A stretch of DNA of 64,000 bases from Haliclystus octoradiatus (taxonomy: Eukaryota > Cnidaria > Staurozoa > Stauromedusae > Haliclystidae): NCBI GenBank assembly GCA_916610825.1, contig OU744447.1:29214561-29278560 (forward strand). Reading direction: 5' to 3'. Shown in pieces: positions 11,949-24,399 of this stretch. A program made the translations under genes and the position numbers. The stretch's first letter is position 1; each line of letters opens with the position of its first letter. A model generated the notes under the pieces. The model searched no databases. It saw only the letters and a program-made list of their open reading frames with translations, and was not told the DNA's origin.

Positions 11949-12523
11949 TGTATATATTCTGAATATTGGGAGATTGCTTCTTTAGATGGAGAACAATTTT
12001 CTATTAGTTCATGTTCTTCTTGCATTTTTACTTTGCGCAATCATTTCTCCTTCAAAAATGCAATCAAAGTTACGATTTTGTGTCTCACTCTTTTTCCTCC
12101 AACAGGAATCCGCTTATTTTCAATAAGAGGGTGTTCACCGGAGAAAACACTAACAATTTTACTTAATTGTCTCTAAATAAAAAGCAGCTGAACCAAATGG
12201 CAATCATAGCTCTAAATCTTCAGTTGAACGTTGAAAACTTCATTCCAAAAGCAGATTGTCATTTGGTTCAGCCGATTTTTATTTAAAGACAAATAAGTAA
12301 AACGTTTAGTGTTTTTTCCAGTGTAAAAACTCTCTTGTTGAAATAAACGGGTTCCTGTAGGAGAAAAAGAGTGAGACACAAAATTAACCCAAAATCGTCA
12401 CTTTGACTGCATTTTTGAAGAAGAAATGATCGTGCAAAGTAAAAACACAAGAAGATCATGTAAGAATAGAAAATGTTTCTCTATCTAAAGAAGCAAATTC
12501 CCAATATCCGCAATATATACTTT
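11949..12523. mobile_element. foldback element, 260-bp inverted arms
   Basis: The left arm (about 11949-12205) and right arm (about 12254-12523) are inverted copies of each other, separated by a spacer of about 48 bp. Matching landmarks in both arms include GTGTCTCACTCTTTTT, CAAAAATGCA(A/G)TCAAAGT and GAACCAAATG. Arms are roughly 80-85% identical by eye with small indels. No coding capacity. This is a foldback or long-TIR MITE able to form a large hairpin. Confidence 0.75.
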
Positions 12524-13111
12524 AACATTTATTTTTCATAAACTTATGATGTTTCGATTTTCGATTGCTCGATTTCACCACGTGACACCCTAGCGCTCAC
12601 ATGTCATATTAACGCTCAGTGTGGTCAAAATAACGATTATGATTTTATCATCGTTCATTTTATCATGATTTTATATATGTTAATATGAATGCTAATATTA
12701 TTTACGACCACCCTATCAATAAGATATGGCCGAGTTGAGTTTGTTGATCAGACGAAATACGAAAAATAAGCTTGGACAGCTGCAAAACGACTCAAACAAC
12801 GTTTTGGTTTGAGTTTATATCTTGAATTGGAAATGCTACCTTTGGCAAATGGACTTTGAGTCTCATTTACGAGGACACAAATGTCAACAAACATTATACT
12901 ATAGTAGTATATGCAATTTGAACAAAAGGGTTGAAGCACGCCAGAGCAGTAATAATTTTCCTTGGATGGAACAAATGTCATCCAACAGAGGATTGCCTGG
13001 CAGAGATGTCAATAAATCATGGTTCAACAAACCAAGCTGCCACTAGAAGATCCTTCGTTGAGTGCTTTCACAAATGTGCCGCTGACAAAGACTCCCCATT
13101 CGAAACACCGA

Positions 13112-13262
13112 CGTTGGATCAACGTTGATCCAACTTTGATCAGTTGGATACGCGTTGGTTGAAAATTCCAGATGTTGGTTTCACATTGGTTCACGACAGA
13201 AAATCAAATTAACCACAATTGTTGGATCTGAGTCGGACAACAACGATCCAATCTTTCACTTG
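13112..13262. repeat. GTTGGATC palindromic cluster
   Basis: Contains a near-perfect palindrome around GTTGGATCAACGTTGATC and further GTTGGAT/GTTGGTT copies to 13260. Probably the remnant of a small inverted-repeat element. Termini not resolved. Confidence 0.35.
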
Positions 13263-13269
13263 ATGGTCG

Positions 13270-14330
13270 GCATTAATTCATAATCAAAATTGATCCAGGG
13301 CCACAGTTTCATGGATCACATATCGCTCTTCGGAAACGCTTGGGTAGAACAACCATTTCCAACCTTTCAGTTTGCCGAGAAACGTTGCCATTACGCTATA
13401 CGAATCTAGAAGGATACACATCATGTCGTCTCATACCTTTGAACGAGAACCCTGGTGAAAGACCAATGGGTGTGGGAGAAGTTCTCAGACGTATAATCGG
13501 CAAAGCAATTGTATCTGTAATCAGGCCCAATATATAGTTCAAAGCGCGGGAAGCTTACAACTTTGTTAAGACACCGATGGTGTCCTGCTTGTAGATGCGT
13601 CAAATGCTTTCAACAGTTTGAATAGAAATGTACTTCTACACATCATTGGTTATATATATTCTGCAATATCAGTCTATGTTATATGTGATTTTCTACACTA
13701 TTTGTAACAGGTGGCTCTGAAATTTCATCTGCAGACGGTACTATCCAAGGAGATCCCTTGGCCATGGCCGTATATGAGATAGGAATAACACCGCTGCTTG
13801 GGTCAATCCAGCCAGACCAGGATATTAAAGAATTAAAGCATTTTGTTTTGCTGATGACTTAGCCACAGCGGAAAATTTCCAGATGACGAGAAAATGGCGG
13901 GAGAATATAGTCAACCATGGGCCAAAAATTGGCTACTACCCAAATGCGACCGAATCCTGAATTACTACCAAATCAAAAAACAGTGCAGAACAAGCAGAAT
14001 AATTTTTCGAGGGAACACCGAGGTGTAAATGTTACATCTACAGGCATAAAATGCCTGGGAAGCTTTATAGGTTTTAAGGGGCATGAACAATTCTCCAGAA
14101 ATTAAATACAATCTTGGTGTCATCAAGTGCTCCTACCAGCTGCAATTGCAAAATGTAAACCAAATGCAGCATACACTTCATTTGTAGGGGACTATAAAAA
14201 CAAACTTACATACGCAATCAGAACTATGCCAGGTATCAATGATATCTTGAAGGACCTTGATCTTAAAACTTTTCGTAAGACATACCTCGGAAGTGTTCTA
14301 ATTTTAAATAAACAACCAGCAAAATAATCT
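13270..14330 (+). pseudogene. broken reverse transcriptase (FADD type)
   Basis: A decayed RT read across three frames. In order: SCRLIPLNENPGERPMGVG and VLRRIIGKAI (13420-13530), LVDASNAFNSLNR (about 13585), GGSEISSADGTIQGDPLAM (about 13715-13765), FADDLATA with the catalytic aspartates after a 1-bp frameshift (about 13845), IGYYPN, GVNVTSTGIKCLG (about 14020) and AAYTSF through TYAIRTMPGI (14150-14235). These are the conserved blocks of a widespread invertebrate RT family whose palm box is FADD rather than YxDD. At least four frameshifts or stops. No partner ORF, LTR or tail seen. Confidence 0.7.
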
Positions 14331-15969
14331 ATCTAACAATCCAAAAATCTAAACCTCCGTAATGTCCAACCTAGGCTCTCACCGACCACATGCCAATGGT
14401 ACAGTGTCTCAATTTTTCCAAAATTAAACCACGTTGCCAAGGATAGCATTTGTCGCATCAAAACGAGATGATCTAGCTTATGAGGCCAATTCTCTGTGAT
14501 TCTGCCACGGCAAAAGCGTTTGGAAATGATCGATATTGGGTCAACAAGATAGATTTTTGAGGATGTTATTGATGTCAGACGAAGATGTCGTTCTTAAATT
14601 TGAATTATTCAATTCTTGAGAATGTTAAATACTTTTTATTTGATTGATTTTCACAAAGGTAAGATAATATTATTGCCTGTTAATAGAACTCTTTAAAACT
14701 CAAATCTGAGTTAGACTATCTTGGTTCTATTATAATATTTTGGTATAAGCAGCATTATCTTCCTGTGGGATCACACCATTTTGATTACGTAATATTGGTC
14801 AGGTTGAATAATATAGGATTATTAGTTTTTCAAGTCATAAATATTTACAAGCAACTCCATGCTTTATTCTGAACTTGTTAAACACATGATCGAGTATAAT
14901 GTCTCAACAATCGATGATTTGGTTTGTTCAATGTTCAAATACAAACTAATAGATTCGATTTAAAATGTAATAAAAAATAACTTCTGTTCTTTTCTTAAGA
15001 GTTCTAAAATGGAATGTTAATTAATTCTAATCAAACAGTTCATATATATCCAAATAAATCCAAACCTCTATAGCAATTTATTTTCTTTTAGATAATAAAC
15101 AACCCAATGAATATACTATATATTAGATAAAAACAAACAATAAACCCAACCCACAATTAAGACCAATGTTCAAAATGGCGCCAGAATGGCCTTTCTTAAT
15201 GCAAAATGCCAGGAAATAATACATTAACGATTGCCAATGTATGGCAATGACAATTGTGTGGGATTATGCAAGTTGATAACATTTGGTTTGATAAACGATC
15301 CTGGAAATACGATTCTTCGCATTCGATCATCAAATATAGGGCCTGAGAGTACGATAACAACTATAATAAGTTTTAAGTTCAAATGAATATTGCATTAAAT
15401 AACTTACTGCAAGAATAATACATATTTTAGTAAACTTTCAAAAGTATTTATCCTTGTGGATATAATTGAAAATAATATATCTATTGTATAATTTGTAATA
15501 GCTTTGTTTAGAATAATGGTTTCAACAATAAATCCCTCTAAACTTCAATTAATTTCTGGTTAATCAATCGGATTAAATATTTTAATTGGTTAGAAAAATA
15601 CCGGATAGTAAATAAGCCTACTTCAGTAAATCAATAATATACGACTTGGAAATAGAGGCAGATCTAAGGTAAGATGATTGCCAAAATGTCTGTGCGTGCA
15701 GCCCTAAGGTAATTAAAGATGAAAACCAAAATGTGTGCAACGATTATTTATTTAGTTTGACTTTGAAGCAGATTGTGGATCAGTTCATTACGATTGGATA
15801 ACGGATTAAGAATAATCTACTTATCGATCTTAACAGCATTACACAAGTCATTGAATACATTACTTATAAAATATTTATAATTTTAAAAAGCATGTTCATA
15901 GATAAGAAAGACAATATTGCTGTTAACATGGAATTGTCTCATGATGTATTTAACAGGTTGTTAAGTGTT
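14331..15969. other. intergenic, no gene seen
   Basis: AT-rich DNA without supported exons. It is the upstream region of the 692-residue gene and contains an X-box-like motif near its end. Confidence 0.45.
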
Positions 15970-15983
15970 GTTACCAAGGAAAC
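15970..15983 (+). promoter_or_regulatory. X-box-like RFX motif
   Basis: GTTACCAAGGAAAC matches 11 of 12 positions of the RFX X-box (GTNRCC, 0-3 bp spacer, RGYAAC), with a 2-bp spacer. It lies 217 bp before the ATG at 16200. RFX factors drive ciliary genes in animals. The motif match is seen, the role is inferred. Confidence 0.4.
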
Positions 15984-16199
15984 AACAATATTTCCATAAC
16001 AATCACTTTTTAAAGTCTATACTGCTGGTTTTAAGTCGTTGATATAATTAGTTTATCCACTACACATACGCGGTTGTCGACCATTATATGCCATTGGCGA
16101 TAATCGAACACTCATTGTCGTAGTTTACTTCAGAAAATAAAGGTGGATTAACTATATGGCTATAGTAAAATTTTCTATTTTGAATTAAAGAGCATTGGA

Positions 16200-18278
16200 A
16201 TGGCTAAGAAAAACCCGACTATGAAAAAGCCGCGAGTGCCAAAATATGCCCCAGAGAAGAAAATGCGGTTTTCATCGTCCCTGGAAGCGGCTAAATTTGA
16301 GCGACAAGAGACGCTAGATAAACTACGTGAACTGGAGAATTATGTGCCTGAAGATTTGTTTGATTTTAGTACAGGTGATTATAGTAACGTGAAAAGTCGG
16401 GTATACAATGATACTGTTTACAGTGAATTTGGACATCATTGCTCTTGTAATTGTCCTGTGGAACACCAACAGAATGCCAAAATTACGATCGAAGGACGAT
16501 ATTATATTAGAAGAGCAAGCCTATCCTCATTACACAGCCATAGTACTGACTGTCATTGTAGTAACCATAACGATAAAGATGAAACCAATAAGAGGCAAGC
16601 AGCTGCCATGGCTGCATATCGATCGAAAATATTTGGATTGAAAGCAAAACTTCTCCTTAAAGATAGAGACATTAAGAGGATGACAGAGTCCCTTGTCAAG
16701 ACTCAGGTTGACCAGAAAATGATTGATCTAGAAAAGAAAAATGAAGCGATGATTAACCTAACAGACGAATTAGAATTACTGCAAAGGGAGATGAATCCTG
16801 ATTTTAACCATGTTGCCAATAACAACAATGATGATGCAATGATAGAAGACGAAGAAAGGGAAATGATTGATCGATACATGCCATCATCCCGATATCAACA
16901 ACAAGCAATCACGGTTTTACAGGAAAATGCCTATGATTCACGGTTCAATGACACCATAGACTCAACACGGTTTAACAGGAAATTTGCACATTTAAGTAGC
17001 CAAGTACCCCTATTACGAACAGTATATGAAGTTGAGAATGAAATTGATGATGAGACAGAAAACACACACACTATGAGTGGTGATGGAGTTGATGTATTAA
17101 TGATTAACGATCCAATCATGTTTGATTATGAAGAATTCGGTAATGACCTTGAACATTTGTCAAACTTAGATGCCTCATTATTTGGCACTGATTTTGATCT
17201 AGTCTCATTCTCAGATTCTGATCAGAGTGAGATTCTGCTGTTAGATGATAGTGACCTGCTCAGTGGAAATCAAATGGAACATCTAGAACATCGTAACCAA
17301 CGACCTAATTATGGAACTGGAGCAATAAGATTAATAGATCATGTGGATCACGAAAATGCGAGAGAGGGGAGTGGCAAAAGGCTGCCTGCTGCAAATCACA
17401 GAAGTGCTCATGGTGCTCATTTGGAAAGTAGTAATACACCTTCAACAAGTAGCAAATATTTTAGTTTACAAGAATTGAGGGAAATATCAAGACAAATGAA
17501 AGCTGGTAGATTGGGTAGCACTAAAAGAATATTTCTAACTGAAAACGAGGCTTTACAGCAGAACACCAAAAATGAAGATACTGATATAACAGAAATCCGT
17601 TCAGAAGAGAAATTTATTCTCCGTAGGAGTGAAAATAAGAAAATACTGGCATATGATCAAGTTAATGAAATGAAACGCCATAAATACAACTTATTAAGAG
17701 AAAAAAGAGACATATGCTTAGAACAAATGTTGTCAAAGGCATTTAGTTTTTCATATTACAACATTACAAGGCCCTATATCAAACCTACTTGGGACAAGCA
17801 AACACCCAGAGGATTTATTAGGGGATTGGTAACAGGTGATCTCAATGAAGAAACGATCGAAAAGGTTGAAAAAACCACCGAGAAAAAATTATCCAGAGAC
17901 AAAGTCATTGAACAGAGTATTAAAAGAAAAGGTACAAAATCACTTGGTTTACACGAGAGGCCACCGACACCAAAAAGAAAAGTATTATCTGTTAAACAGA
18001 GGAATGAAATTTATAAAAGTAAACCAATTGTAACATTTGAGAGACTAGATCAAGAAGGATATAAGGATTCACAGTCTAAAGGTCTTTTCAATGGAATCAT
18101 TAGTAAAGGGTCTGGTGTCAAAACAAAACGAGACAATTCAAAAAGGATTTCTTCAATTAATAAACTAGATAATAATGACAATGATAATGAATTTGTGGTA
18201 CCGACATTTAAAAAAAGTATTATAACTCATGTTAAATCATCAAATAATTTCCTACCTGAAATTGTAAATGTATCTTAA
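16200..18278 (+). CDS. 692-aa coiled-coil protein, uncharacterised
   Basis: An uninterrupted 692-codon frame with a good start context (purine at -3, G at +4). I do not recognise the family. Residues 1-25 are basic and rich in Lys/Pro. A Cys/His cluster lies at about 78-122 (HHCSCNCPVEH, then HSHSTDCHCSNH), spaced as a possible metal site. A coiled-coil runs at about 135-200 (KIFGLKAKLLLKDRDIKR onwards). A long acidic Asp/Glu/Ser-rich region follows at about 205-355, then a helical Glu/Lys-rich segment at about 410-505. Residues 515-545 (TRPYIKPTW, then TPRGFIRGL) look like the best-conserved-type block, and the tail is basic. There is no signal peptide or membrane segment, so it should be cytosolic, cytoskeletal or nuclear. 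The absence of introns in the CDS contrasts with the other host genes here. The upstream X-box-like motif hints at a ciliary or centrosomal role, unproven. Confidence 0.8.
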   Translation: MAKKNPTMKKPRVPKYAPEKKMRFSSSLEAAKFERQETLDKLRELENYVPEDLFDFSTGDYSNVKSRVYNDTVYSEFGHHCSCNCPVEHQQNAKITIEGRYYIRRASLSSLHSHSTDCHCSNHNDKDETNKRQAAAMAAYRSKIFGLKAKLLLKDRDIKRMTESLVKTQVDQKMIDLEKKNEAMINLTDELELLQREMNPDFNHVANNNNDDAMIEDEEREMIDRYMPSSRYQQQAITVLQENAYDSRFNDTIDSTRFNRKFAHLSSQVPLLRTVYEVENEIDDETENTHTMSGDGVDVLMINDPIMFDYEEFGNDLEHLSNLDASLFGTDFDLVSFSDSDQSEILLLDDSDLLSGNQMEHLEHRNQRPNYGTGAIRLIDHVDHENAREGSGKRLPAANHRSAHGAHLESSNTPSTSSKYFSLQELREISRQMKAGRLGSTKRIFLTENEALQQNTKNEDTDITEIRSEEKFILRRSENKKILAYDQVNEMKRHKYNLLREKRDICLEQMLSKAFSFSYYNITRPYIKPTWDKQTPRGFIRGLVTGDLNEETIEKVEKTTEKKLSRDKVIEQSIKRKGTKSLGLHERPPTPKRKVLSVKQRNEIYKSKPIVTFERLDQEGYKDSQSKGLFNGIISKGSGVKTKRDNSKRISSINKLDNNDNDNEFVVPTFKKSIITHVKSSNNFLPEIVNVS

Positions 18279-18491
18279 ATAATAATAACTTAGTAATTTG
18301 CATTTAAATTGAGCAATAAGCAATATGAAGAAGCCAGGGGTACACAATACAAGAATTCTTGATTTATTTTTACGTTACATATATCTATATACATTTTGCT
18401 AATACAATTCTTATTTTTAACAGAATGTACATTTTACATATACCTCGATATATTTACAATTTACAAGTATAATTGTATATACTGCTCTATA

Positions 18492-18665
18492 CAGGGGTGT
18501 CGGAACAGGGAGGGTGGAGGTTCAGCTGCCCCTCCTGCCCTTGACAAATGTATATTTAATGTAAATATTCTACAATGAAACATTCTCCCTTACATTCGAA
18601 TTGTTGCAAAATTCCCTTTTGTATAGGGTCTGCCCCTGCCGGCTCGTATACTCCCGGTGCCCCTA
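18492..18665. mobile_element. short hAT-like MITE
   Basis: Begins CAGGGGTGTCGGAAC and ends with the near-inverse CTCCCGGTGCCCCTA. The flanks GCTCTATA (18484-18491) and AATCTATA (18666-18673) agree at 6 of 8 positions, consistent with an old 8-bp hAT target duplication. 174 bp, non-coding. Confidence 0.5.
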
Positions 18666-19345
18666 AATCTATATTGTATTATTAATAGACATATTCTCTT
18701 TGCATACTAAATAAGATGTGCATCATCTAATAATCAATGGCTCTGTCTGTTTCTGTATATAGGGGGTTCGACTCTGAGCTCGTCGTCTATAGCTATAACA
18801 ACTCGACTAAGTTAATATAATCAGTCGGCTAGTCTGAGTTGTGATCAGGCTTGTGATATTATGTTTTAATTACATTTGTTGAAATTAAACAAATCTGTTT
18901 TATGTCGTCTCATTGTTCAATCTCCAAGTCATAGTTTGGTTATACGACAATACTTAAATAACCCCAATAAATTGTAATTTATCTCTTCGTATGACTGCAG
19001 AGAACATGATTATCAAGCAAGGAATTATTCTTCAACTATGCATTTTTCGCGCGGTTTCGATAACCAGGGTTAGGATATATGTTGACAGTATTCTATTTGT
19101 AACATCAAAAGTTTCATTTTGGATCGGAATTGTGGGCTAATCAGATGTGGAACATATGAAAAGTAAAGCATCATTAAGACGTAGTCAGCAAGATTCGGAA
19201 CAGTGTGTGTGTGCAATTTTATTTAACATTGTTTTTCAACATGAGAAATACTTCTCGTTTACATTGTTACGACGGGCGAGTGTAAATAATTCGCCAATAA
19301 TACAGTTTAACTACTTATTATACTATAATAGCTTACATGTGGTGA
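18666..19345. other. spacer, no gene seen
   Basis: No supported exon. A stretch near 18760-18960 looks vaguely like the end of a solo LTR, but no paired repeat or target duplication could be shown. Confidence 0.35.
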
Positions 19346-19520
19346 CAATGTAAAAGAAGTATGGAACCTTGTCAAAAAGCTGACGAGAAAAACTGATTAT
19401 AAATGTACAGCAAAAACGAAATCAGAATTATATGAAATCAACAAATTTTTCAGTGATGTTGGATCAACCATTAAGAACCAAACTCACACACAAAAACCAA
19501 CTATGAAACAATACAACAAC
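19346..19520 (+). pseudogene. LINE endonuclease-RT linker fragment
   Basis: An open stretch reads KEVWNLVKKLTRKT, then ELYEINKFFSDVGSTIK. This is the linker between endonuclease and RT found in CR1/Jockey-type LINEs (W..VK.L......IN.FF..VG). It directly abuts the 3' end of the minus-strand Helitron-like gene and may have replaced its helicase half. Confidence 0.45.
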
Positions 19521-19766
19521 ATCCACAAACTTTTTTAAACAGTATCTCCTATCTTTTGGAAAAGTGTTGATATGACAGAAATCAACCGTGGATTGAACGA
19601 AGTCTAAATCCAACATAAACCATAACATTTCTGTGATGCAAATTTCCCTTTGCAACGAGGAATGTTGCATAGCTGCAAAACGCCTGTGTAAGAAAATTAA
19701 AAAGTGATGAACTGAATTTTATGTTGTGTTTAATTGTTCTAGAAAATTAAGTCGGTTGACTCTTAC

Positions 19767-20545
19767 CGATGACTTTCTATCTTATTGTGGTCCAACGTTC
19801 TTGGGTGGACATCAAGTTGAGATTGACCTTTGCGGTGTCTGATGTCGACAGAGCGCATGTCGTTGACGCCACTGCAATACTTTGTCACATAAGAATAGAG
19901 AATTCTTGAATCCATAACTTGAATATTGCTTGCAGAGCACAGAGCTAGAAAATTGAGGGGTTCGGTTGGACTGAACGTCTCATCTGGATGTGCAGGAAAT
20001 TGATATTTTTAGGCAGAAAATGTCTGCTTGGTTGAAGGTCTCCGTTAGGATCTACATATGCTAATTGAAGTCGTAGCATTACTTGTAGTACCTCAACGCT
20101 GTATGGATTGCAGCGGACACGCTCTGAGTATTCATTCGATGGTGGATTTTTGAATACACGACATTTTTTATTACTGTCTGCATCAATTAATTTCATGCAC
20201 CTGCTTCCACCTAAAAAGTTAAAAGTCTTCATGAGAATAATGTTGATTAATTTCAAATAGGTTTATAGGGTGTTAAAATGGGGAAATCAAATTTGTTACC
20301 TTTCTCACAGTCATGATTTTGCAGTCTGTCTGCCAGCTCAATTTTTTCGTACAAATCATCAAGGTTTTCAATTAATCCAATTTCCAGCAGTTCTTTTATT
20401 CCCAATTTTGCAAGGTCATAAGCGCGGCATATTATTCGTTCGTGAGTGATTTTAAAGTCTTCTCGTTTAGTAGTCACTCCTCCGAGGATATGGGGCTTAC
20501 CTCCCTCAGCACCGGTTGACTGGAATTCATAGCGATAAAACGCTC
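19767..20545 (-). pseudogene. Helitron-like Rep catalytic exons
   Basis: Two exons (20545-20300, 20210-19767) hold the Rep core. The first carries FYRYEFQSTGAEGGKPHIL, where Helitrons usually have PHxH, so the second metal-binding histidine is replaced by Leu. They continue with a Cys block (HDCEKG, then SRCMK, then KKCRVF). After a 1-bp deletion near 20004 comes the two-tyrosine motif in ILYSYVTKYCSGVND. The next exon (19683-19530) adds REICITEMLWFMLDL and HINTFPKD, also typical of Helitron Rep C-termini. Confidence 0.7.
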
Positions 20546-23500
20546 CTAATAATTGAAAAAGCATAATGAGACAAATGCATAAATATACCACAATCAAGTA
20601 TTAATAAAATGATAAAATGCAGTACTTACCAATCACTTCACCTAATCCTTGTTCATCGCTATGAATTCGCCATTTCCAATGCCAAAAGGAGGATCGTTCC
20701 CATACCCTGCAGAGAAGGCTTCTAAACGAGGACATGATGTTCTTCAACTCAACGGGTGATTGAAATCGATTTATATGATATATGAAATTTAGAAAATGAA
20801 ATTGTTTTTTTGAAGTGTGGTTTATGATTGTAATTCATACATGTGATGTCTCTGGATTGCAAGGCGTATGGGTTTTAATCCATACGTTTCTATGTCATTG
20901 GCAGTGTCTGTAATAAAGTATGACCATCCACCTTCATCACGTTGCTGAGCGCATAATCTATTCGCCTGAATTTTGGAGTCACGTTCACCAAATGGCAGAT
21001 GGTTATGATCTTTTGATGCCAGAGTAGGGGAATTTTTTTTATCCAGTGATTCCATTCCTTTTTTAACTAAAACTGCTGCATTGTTACTATTTAATTCTCA
21101 ATTTGTGCGAACCTAGTGAACAGATTGATAACAATTATATTAACAAGAAGCTCACTAAAAGAACAACGATAATCACTGAAAAGTGTGTACTTACCGAGAA
21201 TGCCCAATTCTGATACTGGTTATCAGTAGCAGTTAGTAATGACAAGTCATGGAGTCGGACAGACATGTGTGATTCCATGTTTGCCAAATGAATACTAGAC
21301 TTGAAATTAGGGTTGTACATAGCAGAGGGCAATGCACCAACAACAGCACCATTGACCTGTGGGGTGAATATATCAAGTGATTGTTTATAATTTTAATCAT
21401 AATTATTATTTTTGTTGTATGAAGTATGTGATGCTCTTACCTCTCTATGGAAAATACGAGGAAGTACTACTGCTTCTGGGAATAGCAGTGGCATTGATGT
21501 GTCTTGGTTCATTGATGCCAAGTTTTGAATAATTTGCACCGTATGAACTGGCTGTTTTCCAGCAGAAGGGGATGATATATTGCAGTTTAAATTGCTGTTT
21601 AATACAAAATGACCTGATGTAGATGCAGATGTGTACTCTAAAGATACAACGAAAATAATCAATTGTAATGGTCAATCATTTGAAATTTTGCTGTGCTTTA
21701 AATTAAGATCTGAAAACTACTAACCTGAGCAAGATACACGAGGAGTTCCATCTGTCATCTCAGCATCAGGTAGCATGTGATTTAGTGTCCCATGAAAATA
21801 ATCAAAATTTTGCATGGGACCATCATCGTCATCATCATTAACAGCAATTTGATCAATATCAGAATCACTGTCACTATCTGTTGGATTAGGAACAGGATTG
21901 ACAGGTGGCAGTTGATTAAATGGCTCAAGAAAGAGAGGATATGTTAATATGGGTGCCTGTGCACATGCTCTGCAAATGGATACCTTGATAGAAAGCAAAT
22001 TGTTGGATTTTAATTGATGAAAACAATTTTGAAATGTTGTGATTTGTAAGATATGTTTACCTGACACTGATAACGATGAGGGAAATCGTGTGGACATTGT
22101 AACACGATTGCAACTGGCTGATTCGTGCCATTGTGTTGATTATGACAACAATGCTTTGTTTGACGTTTAGCTGTAACCGAAATCAAATGACCAACTGTTA
22201 CACAGGCATTTTCAGTAACATGTCAGAATTAGACGGAAAGACGTTTGAAGTAATGTTGCAAACCTGGTATTAGATATTTCTTGTGGGTGTGGCACATGAT
22301 TTTGTCCTGTCCACCAGATCGTCTCATCGCCTCCTTGTAATGATCGATGTCCTTAATTTGTTCCACATAGATTCCAAATCCAAAAGGAAGACGTACATCT
22401 ACATCACTTTGCCATGGCATGTGTGCTTCCCATTTGAATCCAACACGATATTTATAGTTACTCATATCTGCAGCATTTATCTGCACACCTGCAGCCCATA
22501 ACTTGACAAACCTATGATAAAAGTGCGATAAGTTATTGAAAGTTATCTTTTTAATTTAGTATGGAATGTGCTGATGATTTTATAATGCTTTACTTTTTTC
22601 CGTTGCAGTCGATAGTATCTTTAAAATGGCCATCAATCCGACTTCGAAGAGGAATGGAGGTCCTGAAAATACAAGGTATGTATGAGAATTGATATTTTAC
22701 TATATATGATGTTAGAAATTTTGATCTTTTTAAGCGTACCTGTCTAAGAAGAGAATGTTCTTGTCGGTTGTATTTGGAATGCCTTGATAATTAAATGCTG
22801 TTACACTGACATTGCCGACAAATTTTGATAGCACCAAAGTAAGGGATTTGATGACGTTAAGAGTGTTATCAATAGTGTACACATATTGACGAAGGCTGCC
22901 GTCAAAGGTTGTCAATTCTGTAACAAAGGAAGATGGGAGATTTCCTCCAAATGATAATGCCTTCTTGCTTAGATGTAAAGCAGTTGTTATTAGATGTTTG
23001 AGGTCTTGTTGTTGTGGTAAAACTAGTTTGCATAGATTGGAATTGCATTCTTCTCTCAAGGAGGATACAGGCGCAAGGGCATCAACGACCAAACGTGACA
23101 GTGATCCATAAGGAATATTCCCAACTTGTAGGTTACTGTTGTTGCACTGAAAATTGAAAGTTGAAAATCAATTGCTATATGGGATCTATAAAAATTTACA
23201 AACACAAGTGAATTTGTTTGTCAAATGTTCTTACCTTCGGTATTGAAATGTGGTTTGTGCCGGATGAATTTACTGTAGAATGAACAACTGGAATAAATGT
23301 ATGGAGTCGATTATGTGATTCTGTAGATGCGTGATTTTGTTGAATGAGGTTGTTCATTTTTAGGGCATCGTCAGAGGTGATGTAGGAACCATCTGTTGGT
23401 GTGATACTGCTGTTGACATAATCTTGGACATGGTCCTCAATGAAGTTGTCAGGAAGATGTGGATTTTGTTTGAGGAATCTTCTGATGTCGTCACGTTCAT

Positions 23501-24399
23501 TGAGAACCATGCCATACGTGAGTCGGTCTTCAGCAGTTGGATTTTCGTTGTGTGATGGCGTTTGATTTGAAAGGTACTCAACCCAGCATGATTTCCTCTC
23601 ATCGTCACAACATCATAGGTGGAATTACTACTATTGCCCTTCCCCTTGCGTACAAGATTTGGAGCAATAACAACAGGTGCTAAGTCATCAAGGCTTGTTG
23701 GAGGGACATTATTATACACTGGATGTGTGTTGAGGTGTATTAGCTTCTGTTTTGAATCGTGAAACCTAGAATAATAAAAAAAGGAATACAGTTAAAAGTT
23801 AATGTAACTTGTAGCTAGGACAGGTAGATAAAGCGAGCAACTTTACATGTGCAGCATTCATTGAACATCACAATTAAACATTGTTAAATTTTTGACAGGT
23901 GTCTGCGATATAGATACAACTGTTTTAGCAGGTTTGACGTTCCTATTTGGTATCAATTTTGATTATTTATATAAGTTAATTTCTAATTGGATAGGATGGT
24001 GTATCTAAAACATGTTTATAGATGGAGTATAGATCATTGTATGTGGTGCTTTCAATACATTTCAATACATACCTTTCATGACAAACTAACACACTAAGGC
24101 CATTCTTATTGATGATCAAGCTTGGAGAACATCTCCAATCTAATAGTTTAAAGGACCTGGGGAAGTCTGGTCTTGCACATGACAATTTGTTGATTGTTGG
24201 TTGAAGCTGCTTCACGACTTTTGCGATGGTATGCAAATAATTGTTAGCTGGCACAGATTTCAACCGATTTCTGAACAAATCGTCAGGAAAGCGGGAGCAG
24301 CCTGCAGGACAACGAACCTGAAGTAAAAAATAGTTGGTAGTTTAAATTGAAGCACAGCAATTGTTTTGATTTTACTGATTCTTAAAGTATGATACTCAC

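Noticed and set aside
12931..13128. Cys-containing plus-strand frame (NKCHPTEDC, then ECFHKC)
   Set aside because: Could suggest a disulphide-rich exon, but no splice acceptor or family match, and it runs into a palindromic repeat.
18760..18970. Sequence resembling the end of a solo LTR
   Set aside because: No second LTR, no TG...CA pair with a target duplication, no primer-binding site.
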